From Bradyrhizobiaceae bacterium (GTDB lineage Bacteria; Pseudomonadota; Alphaproteobacteria; Rhizobiales; Aestuariivirgaceae), in the NCBI GenBank assembly GCA_947475225.1, contig CANJMQ010000003.1, forward strand, positions 1 to 64,000: DNA of 64,000 bases, read 5' to 3'. Below the pieces are notes generated by a model. It saw only the letters and a list, made by a program, of their open reading frames with translations. It was not told where the DNA came from and searched no databases. Position 1 is the stretch's first letter; each line of letters starts with the position of its first letter. A program made the position numbers and the translations under genes. This document shows, piece by piece, positions 1 to 10,077 of this stretch.

Positions 1-665
1 CCGCCGCCGAAGGTCAGTTCCGGGGTCATCGCCCAGTAGCCCCACGCCGTCTTCATGTAGGCGTCGCCGGAGCCGTTGCCGTTGAAGTCGGCGCGCATCT
101 TCAGTTCGACGCCAACTTCGCCAACGGCGGTGTCGGTCGTGGCGACCACCTTGAGCTGGCCGCGGGCCCGCACATCCCAGTCGTCATCGGAGAGGTTGGA
201 ATACTTGATCTTGCCGTCGGTATAGGTTACCTCATTTTCCTTACCTTTATTCAGGGTGAACTCCTGAGGTGAGGTCTTGCCGTCTGGGTCCGTGTACGTG
301 AGCTTAAGGGTCGCATTGCCCTGATGGCCGGCGTAAACCACAGCGGCGCGGACGTAGCCCGACCAAGAGATCGTGGTGCCGGCCGGGGCATCAGCCGTCG
401 GCATGACGGAGATGACGGTGGCGCTCTTGTCGATCACACGGTCGCGATCGGAACCGAGCATGCCCGGAATCTGAGCAGCTTCGCCCTTCGAGATGGCGAG
501 GAGCTGGTAGCCAGTCGGAACCGACGGAGCGGTTTCCATGGCGGCCATGCGCGTGTTGAGGGCTTCGACCTGAGCCTTCAGGTCGGACAGTTCGTCGGCG
601 TGGGCGGCGGCGGCAGACACGGCAACTGCCGCACCAGCCATAAGCGCCATCTTCATGGTCTTCAT
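1..665 (-). CDS. Porin (alphaproteobacterial/Rhizobiales porin family), C-terminus truncated by window edge
   Basis: Open minus-strand frame from ATG at 665 to the window edge: MKTMKMALMAGAAVAVSAAAAHADELSDLKAQVEALNTRMAAMET...ISWSGYVRAAVVYAGHQGN... Signal peptide, coiled coil, then beta-rich W-S-G-Y-V-R start typical of Rhizobiales porins. Absent from the ORF track because no stop lies in the window. Confidence 0.85.
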   Translation of the reverse strand, partial: MKTMKMALMAGAAVAVSAAAAHADELSDLKAQVEALNTRMAAMETAPSVPTGYQLLAISKGEAAQIPGMLGSDRDRVIDKSATVISVMPTADAPAGTTISWSGYVRAAVVYAGHQGNATLKLTYTDPDGKTSPQEFTLNKGKENEVTYTDGKIKYSNLSDDDWDVRARGQLKVVATTDTAVGEVGVELKMRADFNGNGSGDAYMKTAWGYWAMTPELTFGG

Positions 666-963
666 TCTTAGTTCTCCCAAGTCTTGGAGTTGAGACATCC
701 CCCCATCCCCTGCAATCGGATTTGGAGGCCAATGCACGAACTGGTCGAGCACGCAGCAGTTGTCCTATCAATTGCGAGTCAGGTCAACTTCCACGCGATG
801 AATGTGGCGACAATCTTGCCGGATGTTGCCGCATTGCCACAGTTTAAGAGTGCAAAAAGATGAATGAAAACAGGTTTAATTCTATAATTTTGGATGAAAA
901 GGATTACATCGCTCACCAGGTCAGGAGTTTCTCATCCGGCACTATATCGACTCACCTCCAGGG

Positions 964-1287
964 TTGCATAGTGTGCACGCCATGGATGAACCAACTTCCC
1001 ATATGAAGCCGCTGCGCTGGCTGGCGCACCTACCGCTGGTGATCCTGCCGTTTCTTGCGGCGGCAGCGATCGAGGGGCCACGGCTGCAGCATCAGGTCGA
1101 GGGGCGCGTCATGGCGGCGCTGGCCGCAGCAGGACAGGGCTGGGCCACGTTCACGGTCGCCGGCCGGGACGTGGAAATCAGGGGACTGGCACCGGACCGT
1201 GGCGCCGCCGATGCGGCGCGGGCGGCGGTGACCGCCACTCCCGGCGTGCGCCGTGTCGATGTGCTGGCGAGGGTTCCGCAGCCATGA
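964..1287 (+). CDS. Small BON-like secreted/membrane-anchored protein (start possibly 1003)
   Basis: 107 aa: N-terminal TM/signal, then 'GWATFTVAGRDVEIRGLAPDRGAADAARAAVTATPGVRRVD', resembling a BON domain. Confidence 0.6.
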   Translation: MHSVHAMDEPTSHMKPLRWLAHLPLVILPFLAAAAIEGPRLQHQVEGRVMAALAAAGQGWATFTVAGRDVEIRGLAPDRGAADAARAAVTATPGVRRVDVLARVPQP

Positions 1288-1418
1288 ACATGCTGGCCGA
1301 CGCGCTGAACGTCACGGATACGCTCTTCGTGCTGCGCTTCCACTGGTTGTGGATGCTGGTGGCGCTGGGGCTGGGGGCCTGGGTTGGCTGGCGCACCGCC
1401 GGGGAGGGCGGCGCATGA
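1284..1418 (+). CDS. 44-aa predicted membrane micro-protein
   Basis: ATGA overlap with upstream CDS; MNMLADALNVTDTLFVLRFHWLWMLVALGLGAWVGWRTAGEGGA; one TM helix. Below the ORF-track length cutoff. Confidence 0.5.
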   Translation: MNMLADALNVTDTLFVLRFHWLWMLVALGLGAWVGWRTAGEGGA

Positions 1419-1540
1419 TCCACTACTATGCCGAGCTGGCCCTGTGGATGGCGGTGCTGTTCCTCATCGGATGCCCAATGGGCGCTCTGGCGCGCCGCCT
1501 GCGGGATGGCCGCCAGCGGAAGAAGGGTGTGGCCTCCTAG
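1415..1540 (+). CDS. 41-aa predicted membrane micro-protein
   Basis: ATGA overlap with the 44-aa CDS; MIHYYAELALWMAVLFLIGCPMGALARRLRDGRQRKKGVAS; one TM helix with basic C-terminus. Confidence 0.5.
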   Translation: MIHYYAELALWMAVLFLIGCPMGALARRLRDGRQRKKGVAS

Positions 1541-2400
1541 CCGGCGTCGACCACCTTCAGCCAGTCGCTGATGGCGGCGAGGCTTTCCGGCTCGTCGAGA
1601 AAGGGCACGTGGCCGCGCCTGGTGACGATCACCGAGGCAAGCCGCCGGTGATGCTGGTGCATGCCGGCGACGATGTCGGCGCTCAGCAGGTCGGAATGCT
1701 CGCCGCGCAGCACCAGCGAGGGCACATCCGCCATCAGGCCGAGCAGCGCCCAGAGTTCCGGCACCTTGCCGGCCTCGATGTCGGCAACGCTCGGGAAGGT
1801 CTGCGACAGGGCAGGGTCGTAGTCGGCGCGTGGGACGCCGTTCATCTCGCGGTAGACGCGGCGCGCGAAGGCCAGCCACTCCGCCGCGCTCAGGCTGCCG
1901 AAGCCGGGATTGGATGACTGGAGCGCCGCCACGGCCTCTGCCCAATCGCCGAATTGCGGATCGGTGCCGAGGTAGGTCCGTATACGGAGCAATCCCGCCT
2001 TGTCGATCTTCGGGCCGATATCATTGAACAGCACGCCCGCCATGCGCGGCAGCGCACGCGCCGCCATGACCATGGCGGCGATGCCGCCGCGCGACGTGCC
2101 GATGATGGCGAAGCGCGCGATGCCCAGATGGTCCAGCACCTGCAGTGTATCCGCCACCTCCTGGTCCGGGCGATAGGTGGCGGGGTCGGCCCGGCCGGAG
2201 CGGCCGCGGCCGCGGAAATCCAGGGCCAGCACGCGGCGCGTTTGCGCAAGCCGCGGTGCGATGGTCTCGAAGTCCCTGGAATTCCGCGTCAGGCCGGGCA
2301 GGCAGACGATGGGAACAGGGCCGGAGCGGTCCGCCGCATAGTCACGCGCATAAAGCGGCGTGCCATCCGCGGCGGTGACGAAATGCTCCGCGTAGTCCAT
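1537..2400 (-). CDS. Alpha/beta hydrolase
   Basis: 287 aa, 'VPIVCLPGLTRNSRDFETIAPRLA...IIGTSRGGIAAMVMA...GHVPFLDEPES' alpha/beta-hydrolase motifs. Confidence 0.9.
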   Translation of the reverse strand: MDYAEHFVTAADGTPLYARDYAADRSGPVPIVCLPGLTRNSRDFETIAPRLAQTRRVLALDFRGRGRSGRADPATYRPDQEVADTLQVLDHLGIARFAIIGTSRGGIAAMVMAARALPRMAGVLFNDIGPKIDKAGLLRIRTYLGTDPQFGDWAEAVAALQSSNPGFGSLSAAEWLAFARRVYREMNGVPRADYDPALSQTFPSVADIEAGKVPELWALLGLMADVPSLVLRGEHSDLLSADIVAGMHQHHRRLASVIVTRRGHVPFLDEPESLAAISDWLKVVDAG

Positions 2401-2403
2401 GCC

Positions 2404-4530
2404 TCAGTCGCAACCGGTGATCAGCGATGCCAGCGACGACTTGCTGCAGCCCTTGGCGGGATCGGCCGCCGCTTCCGGCGCGGGCGAGGTGGAGGCCACA
2501 TTGAGGCTGTCGGTGCGCGCGCCGCGCATCAGGTCTGCCGTCATCGGGCGCACCGTCTTTGGTGCAAGGCGCGAGCGGTAGACGTGCAGGTTCTGCATCA
2601 CCTTCTGCACATACTGGCGGGTTTCCTGAAAGGGAATGGATTCGACCCAGTCGACCGGATCGACCTGGCCCGCGCGGAAGTCACCATACTCCTTGATCCA
2701 CTCGCGCGAGCGGCGGGGACCTGCATTGTAGGAGACGAGGGTGAGCACATAGGAACCATCATGGTCGGCCACGAGGTCGCCCAGGTGCGCGGCGCCGAGC
2801 GTGACGTTCACCTGCGGGTTCATCAGCTGCGATGGATTGTACTTGATGCCGTGCTGCTTGGCGATGAGCTTTGCCGTGCCGGGCATGATCTGCATCAGCC
2901 CCTGCGCGCCCACCTTGCTGCCGGCGGTGGGGTTGAACTCGCTCTCCTGGCGCGCCAGCGCGAAGACCAGCGGCTTCTCGATGGGCTTGCCCACCTGCTT
3001 CCAGTAGGGCAGCGCCCGGACGGGGTAGCCCCACGAGTCGATGTCGATGTTCTGCTGGGCGGCGGCCTTGGCAAGGCGCACGGCCATGGTGGCGCCGCCC
3101 GCGTCCCAGACGATTGCGGCAACGGCGTTCATCTCATCGGTATTGTCGAAGCGGTTCGCGAAGGCCCACAGGAACATGTAGAGGTCGTTCTTGGTGCCGG
3201 CCTCGTTCATGATCTTGAAGGCGCGCACCACCTCGTCCCTGGCAACCTTGGCCTGTGCAGCGGAGGAGGCCTCGCCGCTCTCGATTTCTTCCGGCACCTT
3301 GCCCAGCCCGATCTTCTCGCGCGCCAGCTGGCCGTAGTAGATGGTGGAATAGGCGGATGCCTGCTTGTAGGCGGCCTTGGCGTCGCCCTTGTCGCCCATC
3401 GCCTCATAGGCGCGGCCCGTCCAGTAGCCGGCGCGCGCCTTCTCGGTGCGTGATGGCGCGATTTCGGCCAGCCGCTGGAAATGCGCGAGACCGGCTTTCG
3501 GATCATTGAGGTCGCGCAGCGCAATCCAGCCGGCGAGGAACTCGCCCTCGACTGCCTCGTCGCCGTCCTCGAAGCCATGCGCGGCGGCAATCTTGTAGGC
3601 GGCCTTGCGGGCGCTCGCCGGGTCGTCGAGGCCGACCGAGTGGCGCGCCACGATGCGGCGCTCGATCCACCAGGCCTCTGCGTCGCCGATCTTGTCGGCA
3701 TCGCCCGGAATGGTGAGCAGCACCTCGCGGGCCTTGGCATAGTTGTCGTTGACGCGATAGTAGCGGGCCAGCGCATAGCGCATGCCCAGCGTCTCGCGCA
3801 TCGCGCCAGGCAGGCCGGCATAGAGCTTGTCGGCACCCCGCTCACCGCGCACCAGCTTCTGCGCCACGGCGGCGGCCTTCTGGTAATCCGACGGCAGGCG
3901 CTTGGCGACGCGGATCGCCGCGTTGGTTTCCTGCGCATAGACCATGCGCCACATGCGGCGCTTGTTGTCATCAACGCTCAGCAGCTTGCCGAATTCGGAG
4001 GCGACCTGTGATTCGAGTTCGGCGGAGGCCTCCGGATCAGCCCACACCCTCTGAACCTGGGCCTTGGCACCTGCGGTGTCACCCGTGGCGATCAGGGCGC
4101 GGGCCAGCGCCAGGGAGCCTTCGTCGGTGACGGGCTTGCGCTTGGCAAAATGCGAGAGGATGAGCTCCGGCGTTTCCTTGTTCACATAGAGCGAGCGCTC
4201 GGCCCGCTTCAACAGCGCTTCCGACAGAGGCCAGTTGGGCGCTGTGTCGAGGAAGGCGAGGATGCGCTGGTAGCCCGCATCATTGGGGTGGTCACGGAGA
4301 TAGATCAGTTCCACAAGCTTGATCGCCGCCGTGTCGCCGGAGCGCTGGGCGGCTTCACCCGCCGCGACGAAGTCGCCTTTCAGCGCCAGCCTGGCGGCCT
4401 CGACGGCGGCCGAGGACGGCTCCGATGCGGCCAGCGCAACGCCGGACTGCGAGACGAATCCGGGCGAGACCATCGCCGTTGTGGCGGCGAGGGCAATCAG
4501 GCTGATACGCAGGAACCGGCTGATACGCAT
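2404..4530 (-). CDS. Soluble lytic murein transglycosylase (SLT domain)
   Basis: Signal peptide MRISRFLRISLIALAATTAMVSPG; C-terminal 'ARQESEFNPTAGSKVGAQGLMQIMPGTAKLIAKQHG...NVTLGAAHLGDL...LVSYNAGPRRSREW' SLT motifs. Start chosen at the signal peptide rather than the ORF-track 4596. Confidence 0.92.
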   Translation of the reverse strand: MRISRFLRISLIALAATTAMVSPGFVSQSGVALAASEPSSAAVEAARLALKGDFVAAGEAAQRSGDTAAIKLVELIYLRDHPNDAGYQRILAFLDTAPNWPLSEALLKRAERSLYVNKETPELILSHFAKRKPVTDEGSLALARALIATGDTAGAKAQVQRVWADPEASAELESQVASEFGKLLSVDDNKRRMWRMVYAQETNAAIRVAKRLPSDYQKAAAVAQKLVRGERGADKLYAGLPGAMRETLGMRYALARYYRVNDNYAKAREVLLTIPGDADKIGDAEAWWIERRIVARHSVGLDDPASARKAAYKIAAAHGFEDGDEAVEGEFLAGWIALRDLNDPKAGLAHFQRLAEIAPSRTEKARAGYWTGRAYEAMGDKGDAKAAYKQASAYSTIYYGQLAREKIGLGKVPEEIESGEASSAAQAKVARDEVVRAFKIMNEAGTKNDLYMFLWAFANRFDNTDEMNAVAAIVWDAGGATMAVRLAKAAAQQNIDIDSWGYPVRALPYWKQVGKPIEKPLVFALARQESEFNPTAGSKVGAQGLMQIMPGTAKLIAKQHGIKYNPSQLMNPQVNVTLGAAHLGDLVADHDGSYVLTLVSYNAGPRRSREWIKEYGDFRAGQVDPVDWVESIPFQETRQYVQKVMQNLHVYRSRLAPKTVRPMTADLMRGARTDSLNVASTSPAPEAAADPAKGCSKSSLASLITGCD

Positions 4531-4734
4531 GAACGATCCAATCACATCCGTTAATCGTCGAGACCCGCCGCTAGGGCTCAATTGTGCCCAGAACATGACC
4601 TGCCGGGTGACCCCATCGACGCTTGCCGCTCCGCGGTGATGCGTCTATGGTGCCGCGCCGTTTGCGGGCTGGCGGAGAAACCAGCTCGCAAACTAGGCCC
4701 GCCATGGTTTCCAAGTCATTACCGGAGCAGTCCC

Positions 4735-5616
4735 GTGCAGTTGAGAGGTTCTTTCCCCGCGCTCATCACGCCCCTGAAGAATGGCGAGGTTGACGAAGCC
4801 GCGTTCCGGAAATTCGTGAACTGGCAGATCGAGCAGGGCTCGCACGGCCTGGTGCCTGTCGGCACCACCGGCGAAAGCCCGACGCTCGACCCTGATGAAC
4901 ACAAGCGGGTGATCGAGATCTGCATCGCGGAGGCGAAGGGGCGCGTGCCGGTCATTGCCGGCACCGGGTCGAACTCGACCATGGAAGCCATCGACTACAC
5001 CGTGCACGCCAAGCAGGCCGGTGCGGATGCGGCCCTGGTGGTGGTTCCCTATTACAACAAGCCCACCCAGGATGGCCTCTACGCGCATTTCAAGGCGATT
5101 GCCGATGCGGTGGACATTCCGATCATCGTCTACAACGTGCCGGGCCGCACGGTGGCCAACATCTCGGTCGAGACGCTGGCCAGACTGTCGCATGACTGCA
5201 AGAACATCATCGGCACCAAGGACGCCTCCGCCGACCTGACGCGTCCGTCGCGCCAGCGCCTCGCCTCGGGCAAGGACTTCACCCAGCTGTCGGGCGAGGA
5301 TGGCACGGCGCTGGGCTTCAACGCCCACGGCGGCGTGGGCTGCATCTCGGTGACGGCCAACGTTGCGCCGCGCCTGTGCGCCGAGTTCCAGGAGGCGACT
5401 CTGAAGGGCGACTATGCCACGGCACTCGCCCTGCAGGACCGGCTGATGCCGCTGCACCACGCCATGTTCGTGGAGACCAGTCCCGGCCCGGTGAAATATG
5501 CCGTGAGCCTGCTCGGCCTGTGCTCTCCCGAAGCGCGGCTCCCCATGGTTCCCGTCGTCGAGTCCACCAAGAAGGCGGTGCGCGAGGCGATGATCCACGC
5601 CGGGATCCTGAACTGA
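4735..5616 (+). CDS. dapA: 4-hydroxy-tetrahydrodipicolinate synthase
   Basis: GTG start [24 protein letters not shown]...GTTGESPTL...[18 protein letters not shown]...YNVPGRT; canonical DapA motifs. Confidence 0.97.
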   Translation: MQLRGSFPALITPLKNGEVDEAAFRKFVNWQIEQGSHGLVPVGTTGESPTLDPDEHKRVIEICIAEAKGRVPVIAGTGSNSTMEAIDYTVHAKQAGADAALVVVPYYNKPTQDGLYAHFKAIADAVDIPIIVYNVPGRTVANISVETLARLSHDCKNIIGTKDASADLTRPSRQRLASGKDFTQLSGEDGTALGFNAHGGVGCISVTANVAPRLCAEFQEATLKGDYATALALQDRLMPLHHAMFVETSPGPVKYAVSLLGLCSPEARLPMVPVVESTKKAVREAMIHAGILN

Positions 5617-5617
5617 G

Positions 5618-6115
5618 ATGAGCTCCAAGAGCGGCGGTGCCAAGGCGTCGCGCAAGGAAGACGGCATCAAGATTGTCTCCGACAATCGCCGCGCCCGCTA
5701 TGACTATGAGATCCTGCAGGCCTTCGAGGCAGGGATCGAGCTCAAGGGCTCGGAGGTGAAGTCGCTGCGCACCGGCCACACCACCCTGGGCGAGTCCTAT
5801 GCGGCGATGAAGGGCGGCGAGCTGTGGCTCATCAATTCCAATATTCCGGAATACCGCGAGGCCAACCGCTTCAACCATGAGCCGAAGCGGCCGCGGAAGC
5901 TGCTGCTGCACAAATCCGAGATCAACAAGCTCTCGTCCGGCGTGCTGAAGGAACACCTCACCATCATTCCGCTCAAGATGTTCTTCAATCCGCGCGGCCG
6001 CGTGAAGATCGACATCGCGCTGGCGCGTGGCAAGAAGCTGCACGACAAGCGCGAGACCATCAAGGAACGCTCATGGGACCGTGAGCGGGCGCGCCTCATG
6101 CGCGACAAGGGCTGA
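5618..6115 (+). CDS. smpB: SsrA-binding protein SmpB
   Basis: '[44 protein letters not shown]...[21 protein letters not shown]'. Confidence 0.97.
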   Translation: MSSKSGGAKASRKEDGIKIVSDNRRARYDYEILQAFEAGIELKGSEVKSLRTGHTTLGESYAAMKGGELWLINSNIPEYREANRFNHEPKRPRKLLLHKSEINKLSSGVLKEHLTIIPLKMFFNPRGRVKIDIALARGKKLHDKRETIKERSWDRERARLMRDKG

Positions 6116-6134
6116 GGGCAGGGGCGTGGTTTTC

Positions 6135-6626
6135 ATGCAGCACCTGCTCGGACGGCGCATGCCGAACGTCGAGCTTGAGGCGACGTCGGGAGCGCCCGTC
6201 AACCCGTCGAAGATCCAGGGCCCGGCGGTCATCTTCTGCTATCCCTTCACCGGCCGACCCGGCTATCCCAACCCGCTGAACTGGGATCACATCAAGGGCG
6301 CCCATGGCTCGACGCCGCAGGCGCTGGCCTACGCCGAGGCCTATGGCGAGTTTCGCCGGCTGGGCGTGAAGCTGTTTGGCCTGAGCCTGCTCGATACCGC
6401 GTGGCAAAAGGATTTCGTGGCGCGGAACGAACTCAGCTACCGGTTGCTCTCGGATTATGACCGCGCCTTCCAGTCGCGCCTTGGCCTGCCCATGTTCGAG
6501 ACCGGTGGCGGTCTCTACCTGCAGCGCATCACCTTCATCCTGCATGATGGCATCATTTCGTCGGTGCGGTTTCCCGTGCCGGAGCCGGAACGCGACGCGG
6601 CAGAGGTGCTGGCGGCGCTGGGGTAG
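6135..6626 (+). CDS. Peroxiredoxin/redoxin-like protein
   Basis: MQHLLGRRMPNVELEATSGAPVNPSKIQGPAVIFCYPFTGRPGYPN...; AhpC/Redoxin-like arrangement. Confidence 0.75.
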   Translation: MQHLLGRRMPNVELEATSGAPVNPSKIQGPAVIFCYPFTGRPGYPNPLNWDHIKGAHGSTPQALAYAEAYGEFRRLGVKLFGLSLLDTAWQKDFVARNELSYRLLSDYDRAFQSRLGLPMFETGGGLYLQRITFILHDGIISSVRFPVPEPERDAAEVLAALG

Positions 6627-6641
6627 GCCGGATGCGGGCTC

Positions 6642-7295
6642 CTAAATCGAGTCCAGATAGTCCCGCACCCTTGCGAACACAGCCCTGAACATCTCGGGCG
6701 TCAGCACGCGCGTGTTGGTGTTGTAGCGCGAGCAGTGATAGCTGTCGAAGAGGCGCACGCCGCCGATCTGGTGCTCGCCGCCATGCGAGAAGGGGTGCGC
6801 TGACTTCTTCGCACCCAGTGCCGTCAGCACGCCGTCATGCGCGATGCGGCCCAGCGCCACGATGGCCGTGAGCGCAGGCAGGGCATCAATCCGTCCACGG
6901 AGGAATGCGTTGCAGGTCTTGATCTCGACGGGCAGCGGCTTGTTCTGTGGCGGCACGCAGCGTACGGCATTGGCGATCATCGCATCCTGCAGGGTGAGGC
7001 CATCCTTCGGGTCAGCCTTGAATGTGCCCTTGGCGAATCCGAAGTGGATGAGCGTGACGTAGAGCAGCTCGCCGGCATAATCGCCGGTGAACGGGCGTCC
7101 GGTGCGGTTCGCCCCCGCAACACCCGGTGCCAGCCCGGCGATCAGCAGCCGCGCATCATCCGTGCCGAAGGCCGGCACGGGCGCGTTGAACCAGTTCGGA
7201 TGCAGCTTCCTCTGCCCGAGCCGGTATTCAACGAGGCGCGGACACAGCGGGCAGTCGCGGCCGGGTTCGGCCGCATGTCTGTCAGATGTCGGCAA
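6642..7295 (-). CDS. Uracil-DNA glycosylase (family 5/UdgB-like)
   Basis: 'LLIAGLAPGVAGANRTGRPFTGDYAGELL...DAMIANAVRCVPPQNKPLPVEIKTCNAFL...LGRIAHDGVL'. Confidence 0.88.
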   Translation of the reverse strand: MPTSDRHAAEPGRDCPLCPRLVEYRLGQRKLHPNWFNAPVPAFGTDDARLLIAGLAPGVAGANRTGRPFTGDYAGELLYVTLIHFGFAKGTFKADPKDGLTLQDAMIANAVRCVPPQNKPLPVEIKTCNAFLRGRIDALPALTAIVALGRIAHDGVLTALGAKKSAHPFSHGGEHQIGGVRLFDSYHCSRYNTNTRVLTPEMFRAVFARVRDYLDSI

Positions 7296-7878
7296 AGTCC
7301 TCGAAGCTCTCGCGCGGGGCTGGGGCGGCGGGGCGCTCGCGGCGCTCGGATGGGTCGCGGCCGATCTCGTCGCGCAGGTCGCTCAGGTCGATGAACTGGT
7401 CGGTCTGGCGGCGCAGGTCATCGGCGATCATCGGCGGGCGCGTGGTCAGTGTCGAGATCACGGTTACGCGGCGGCCCTTGGCCTGCACCGCGGCAACGAG
7501 CGAACGGAAATCGCCATCGCCCGAGAACAGCACGATGTGGTCAAGCTGGTCGCAGAGCTGCATCACGTCGACGGCGAGCTCGATGTCCATGTTGCCCTTC
7601 ACCTTGCGGCGGCCCATGGCGTCGGTGAATTCCTTGGCGGGCTTGGTGACCACGCGGTAGCCATTGTAATCGAGCCAGTCGATCAGCGGCTTGATCGGCG
7701 AATAGTCGGCGTCATCGAGAAGTGCCGTATAGTAGAGGGCGCGGATCAGCCGGGCGCGCTTGCGGAAATAGCCGAGCAGTCGCTTGTAGTCGATGTCGAA
7801 GCCGAGCGTCTTGGCGGTTGCGTAAAGATTGGACCCGTCGATGAACAGCGCAACGCGTTCATCCTGATAAAAATGCAT
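7282..7878 (-). CDS. NYN (LabA/DUF88-like) domain protein
   Basis: 'VALFIDGSNLYATAKTLGF...KGNMDIELAVDVMQLCDQLDHIVLFSGDGDFRSLVAAVQAKGRRVTVIS'. Confidence 0.9.
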   Translation of the reverse strand: MHFYQDERVALFIDGSNLYATAKTLGFDIDYKRLLGYFRKRARLIRALYYTALLDDADYSPIKPLIDWLDYNGYRVVTKPAKEFTDAMGRRKVKGNMDIELAVDVMQLCDQLDHIVLFSGDGDFRSLVAAVQAKGRRVTVISTLTTRPPMIADDLRRQTDQFIDLSDLRDEIGRDPSERRERPAAPAPRESFEDFADI

Positions 7879-7942
7879 GTCTGAAAACTCCTGAACGTGT
7901 ATGGGATCGATTTAGACAGCCACCCAACGACGCTCAAGCAAA

Positions 7943-8428
7943 ATGATTCTGGTTGCCCTCGGCTCCAACAGCAACGGCCCATGGGGAACACCGCGCGAAA
8001 CCGTGGCCGAGGCGCTGCGCCGCCTCAATAGCGGCGGCATCAGGCTCAGAAAGGCTTCGCAACTGCTGGTCACGGCGCCTTTCGGCGTCACGGACCAGCC
8101 GGATTTCGTCAATGCCGTGGCAGAAGTCGAAACACAACTGCCGCCTGAAACCTTGTTGAAGAAGCTGCACATGGTTGAGCGCCTGGCGGGACGGCGGCGC
8201 ACGCTGCGCTGGGGGCCGCGTACCCTCGATCTCGATCTCATCGACTATCACGGGCTCATCCGCCGAGCCCCGCCGCCGGTGTTGCCGCATCCCGGCATCG
8301 CCGAGCGCATCTTCGTGCTGGCACCCATTGCCGAGATCGCCCCGCAGTGGCGGCACCCTGAGACGAAACTCACCGCTGCCGCGCTGCTCAGGAAGCTCGA
8401 CCACGATGGCGAGGGGCGCCTGCTCTGA
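7943..8428 (+). CDS. folK: 2-amino-4-hydroxy-6-hydroxymethyldihydropteridine diphosphokinase
   Basis: 'MILVALGSNSNGPWGTPRETVAEALRRL...FVNAVAEVETQLPPETLLKKLHMVERLAGRRRTLRWGPRTLDLDLIDYHG'. Confidence 0.96.
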   Translation: MILVALGSNSNGPWGTPRETVAEALRRLNSGGIRLRKASQLLVTAPFGVTDQPDFVNAVAEVETQLPPETLLKKLHMVERLAGRRRTLRWGPRTLDLDLIDYHGLIRRAPPPVLPHPGIAERIFVLAPIAEIAPQWRHPETKLTAAALLRKLDHDGEGRLL

Positions 8429-8540
8429 GTTCGGTCGTTCCTGCTTTGTTTCAAAATGAGCAAGACTTCGTCAGCGATAACGCTCCCTTAACCTAACCAA
8501 GCCATTTTTGCGTGTGTCAGTTTGTTCTGGAGTTCGGGGC

Positions 8541-9977
8541 ATGTCGTCCAAGCTTAGCTTTACTGCCTGGTCTTCTCTTTCCAGGCCTCAGTTTCTGGTT
8601 TCCGCCGCCGCCGCTGTCATGCTTACCGCCTGCTCCGCAGACACCGAGCGTTTCGCGTCGAACCCTTCCAACGCCGATCCGGTCTACACCGCCAGCGTGC
8701 CGAAGAATGTGAATGCCTCGAATGTCGGCACCGAAGATACCGGTGTCGCTTCAAAGCCCCTGGCGAGCGCTTCGTCGCAGCCGCCTTCCTATGATTACTC
8801 GAAGTCCTACCAGGCACCGCAGTATCGCCAGCCGACGGCGCCGCAGCCGCAGGTCGCCACCGCTGCTCCCGCAACGGGCGGCACGGTGACGGTGGGCCCC
8901 GGCATGACGCTCTACTCCGTCGCGCGGGCCAACAACCTCTCGGTCGCCGAACTCGCCGCGGTGAACGGGATCAAGGCACCCTACGCGGTGCATACGGGCC
9001 AGACGCTGCGCCTGCCTGGCGGTTCCGCCCCCGCCGCTGTCGCCTCCCAGACAGCCATTCCGCCGGACAACACCACCTTCGCCGAACCGTCAACGACCCC
9101 CATCGCGCCGAAGCCCGGCGCGCCGGTGAATGCCACTGCGGCCGCCAAGCCCTTCAAGACCGGCCCGTCGGTTGCCGACTCCGCTGCCGGTGAACTGCAC
9201 ACCGTTGCGACCGGCGACACGCTGTTCTCTCTCGGACGCAAGTTCGGCGTCTCGCCCTATGCCATCGCCGATGCCAACGGCCTGCCGCACACTGCCCAGC
9301 TGGTGCTCGGCCAGAAGGTCAGGATCCCGGCGGGCGGCGATGCTGCTGCGAAGGTTGCCGCCGCCAAGCCCGCCGCGCCGAAGACCACCACGGCTGGTGC
9401 CGGCACCATGCCCGCCGCTACCGGCGAGGAGGGTACGGGCGAGAAGACCGCTGCCAACGCTGCCGCTCCGGCACCCGAGCCGATCCCCGGTTCCGACCAG
9501 ACGGCTGATGCCTCTGCCACCACCCCGCCCGCGGCAACCGACCCTGGCCAGCAGGTTCAGGAGGGCGCGCCCATCGCCGGTGCGCCGGGCATGCGCTGGC
9601 CGGTGCGTGGCAAGATCATCTCCGGCTTCGGCCCCAAGGCCAACGGCCTGAAGAACGAAGGCATCAACATCGCGGTGCCCGAGGGTACCTCGATCCGCGC
9701 CGCCGCCGACGGTGTCGTCGCCTACTCCGGCAACGAGCTGAAGGGCTATGGCAACCTCGTGCTCATCCGCCACGAAGATGGCTACGTCACCGCCTATGCC
9801 CACGCCAGCGAGCTCTTCGTGAAGCGCGGCGATACGGTGAAGCGTGGCGACGTGATCGCCAAGGCCGGCCAGACCGGTTCCGTCTCCAGCCCGCAGCTGC
9901 ACTTCGAAGTGCGAAAGGGTGCCGTGGCGCTCGACCCGATGAAGTTCCTGTCGCAGAATACCGCTTCCGCGAACTGA
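8541..9977 (+). CDS. LysM + M23 peptidase domain lipoprotein/cell-wall protein
   Basis: Lipobox-like 'AVMLTACSAD', two LysM repeats ('TLYSVARANNLSVAELAAVNGI', 'TLFSLGRKFGVSPYAIADANGL'), C-terminal M23 'GKIISGFGPKANGLKNEGINIAVPEGTSIRAAADGVV...HFEVRKG'. Confidence 0.92.
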   Translation: MSSKLSFTAWSSLSRPQFLVSAAAAVMLTACSADTERFASNPSNADPVYTASVPKNVNASNVGTEDTGVASKPLASASSQPPSYDYSKSYQAPQYRQPTAPQPQVATAAPATGGTVTVGPGMTLYSVARANNLSVAELAAVNGIKAPYAVHTGQTLRLPGGSAPAAVASQTAIPPDNTTFAEPSTTPIAPKPGAPVNATAAAKPFKTGPSVADSAAGELHTVATGDTLFSLGRKFGVSPYAIADANGLPHTAQLVLGQKVRIPAGGDAAAKVAAAKPAAPKTTTAGAGTMPAATGEEGTGEKTAANAAAPAPEPIPGSDQTADASATTPPAATDPGQQVQEGAPIAGAPGMRWPVRGKIISGFGPKANGLKNEGINIAVPEGTSIRAAADGVVAYSGNELKGYGNLVLIRHEDGYVTAYAHASELFVKRGDTVKRGDVIAKAGQTGSVSSPQLHFEVRKGAVALDPMKFLSQNTASAN

Positions 9978-10000
9978 GATCAGTCCCAAGTCGAACTGAA

Positions 10001-10033
10001 GGCCCGGAGGCAACTCCGGGCCTCTTGTTTTTG
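10001..10033 (+). terminator. Rho-independent terminator after LysM/M23 gene
   Basis: ggcccggag-gcaa-ctccgggcc followed by tcttgttttt. Confidence 0.8.
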
Positions 10034-10077
10034 CGCGCTGATGGCGCATGCTCGGCCACTCATCGAGGAGCAGGGCC

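Noticed and set aside
1954-3453. 499-aa plus-strand ORF opposite the hydrolase and lytic transglycosylase
   Set aside because: Spans two well-supported minus-strand genes; composition typical of shadow ORFs.
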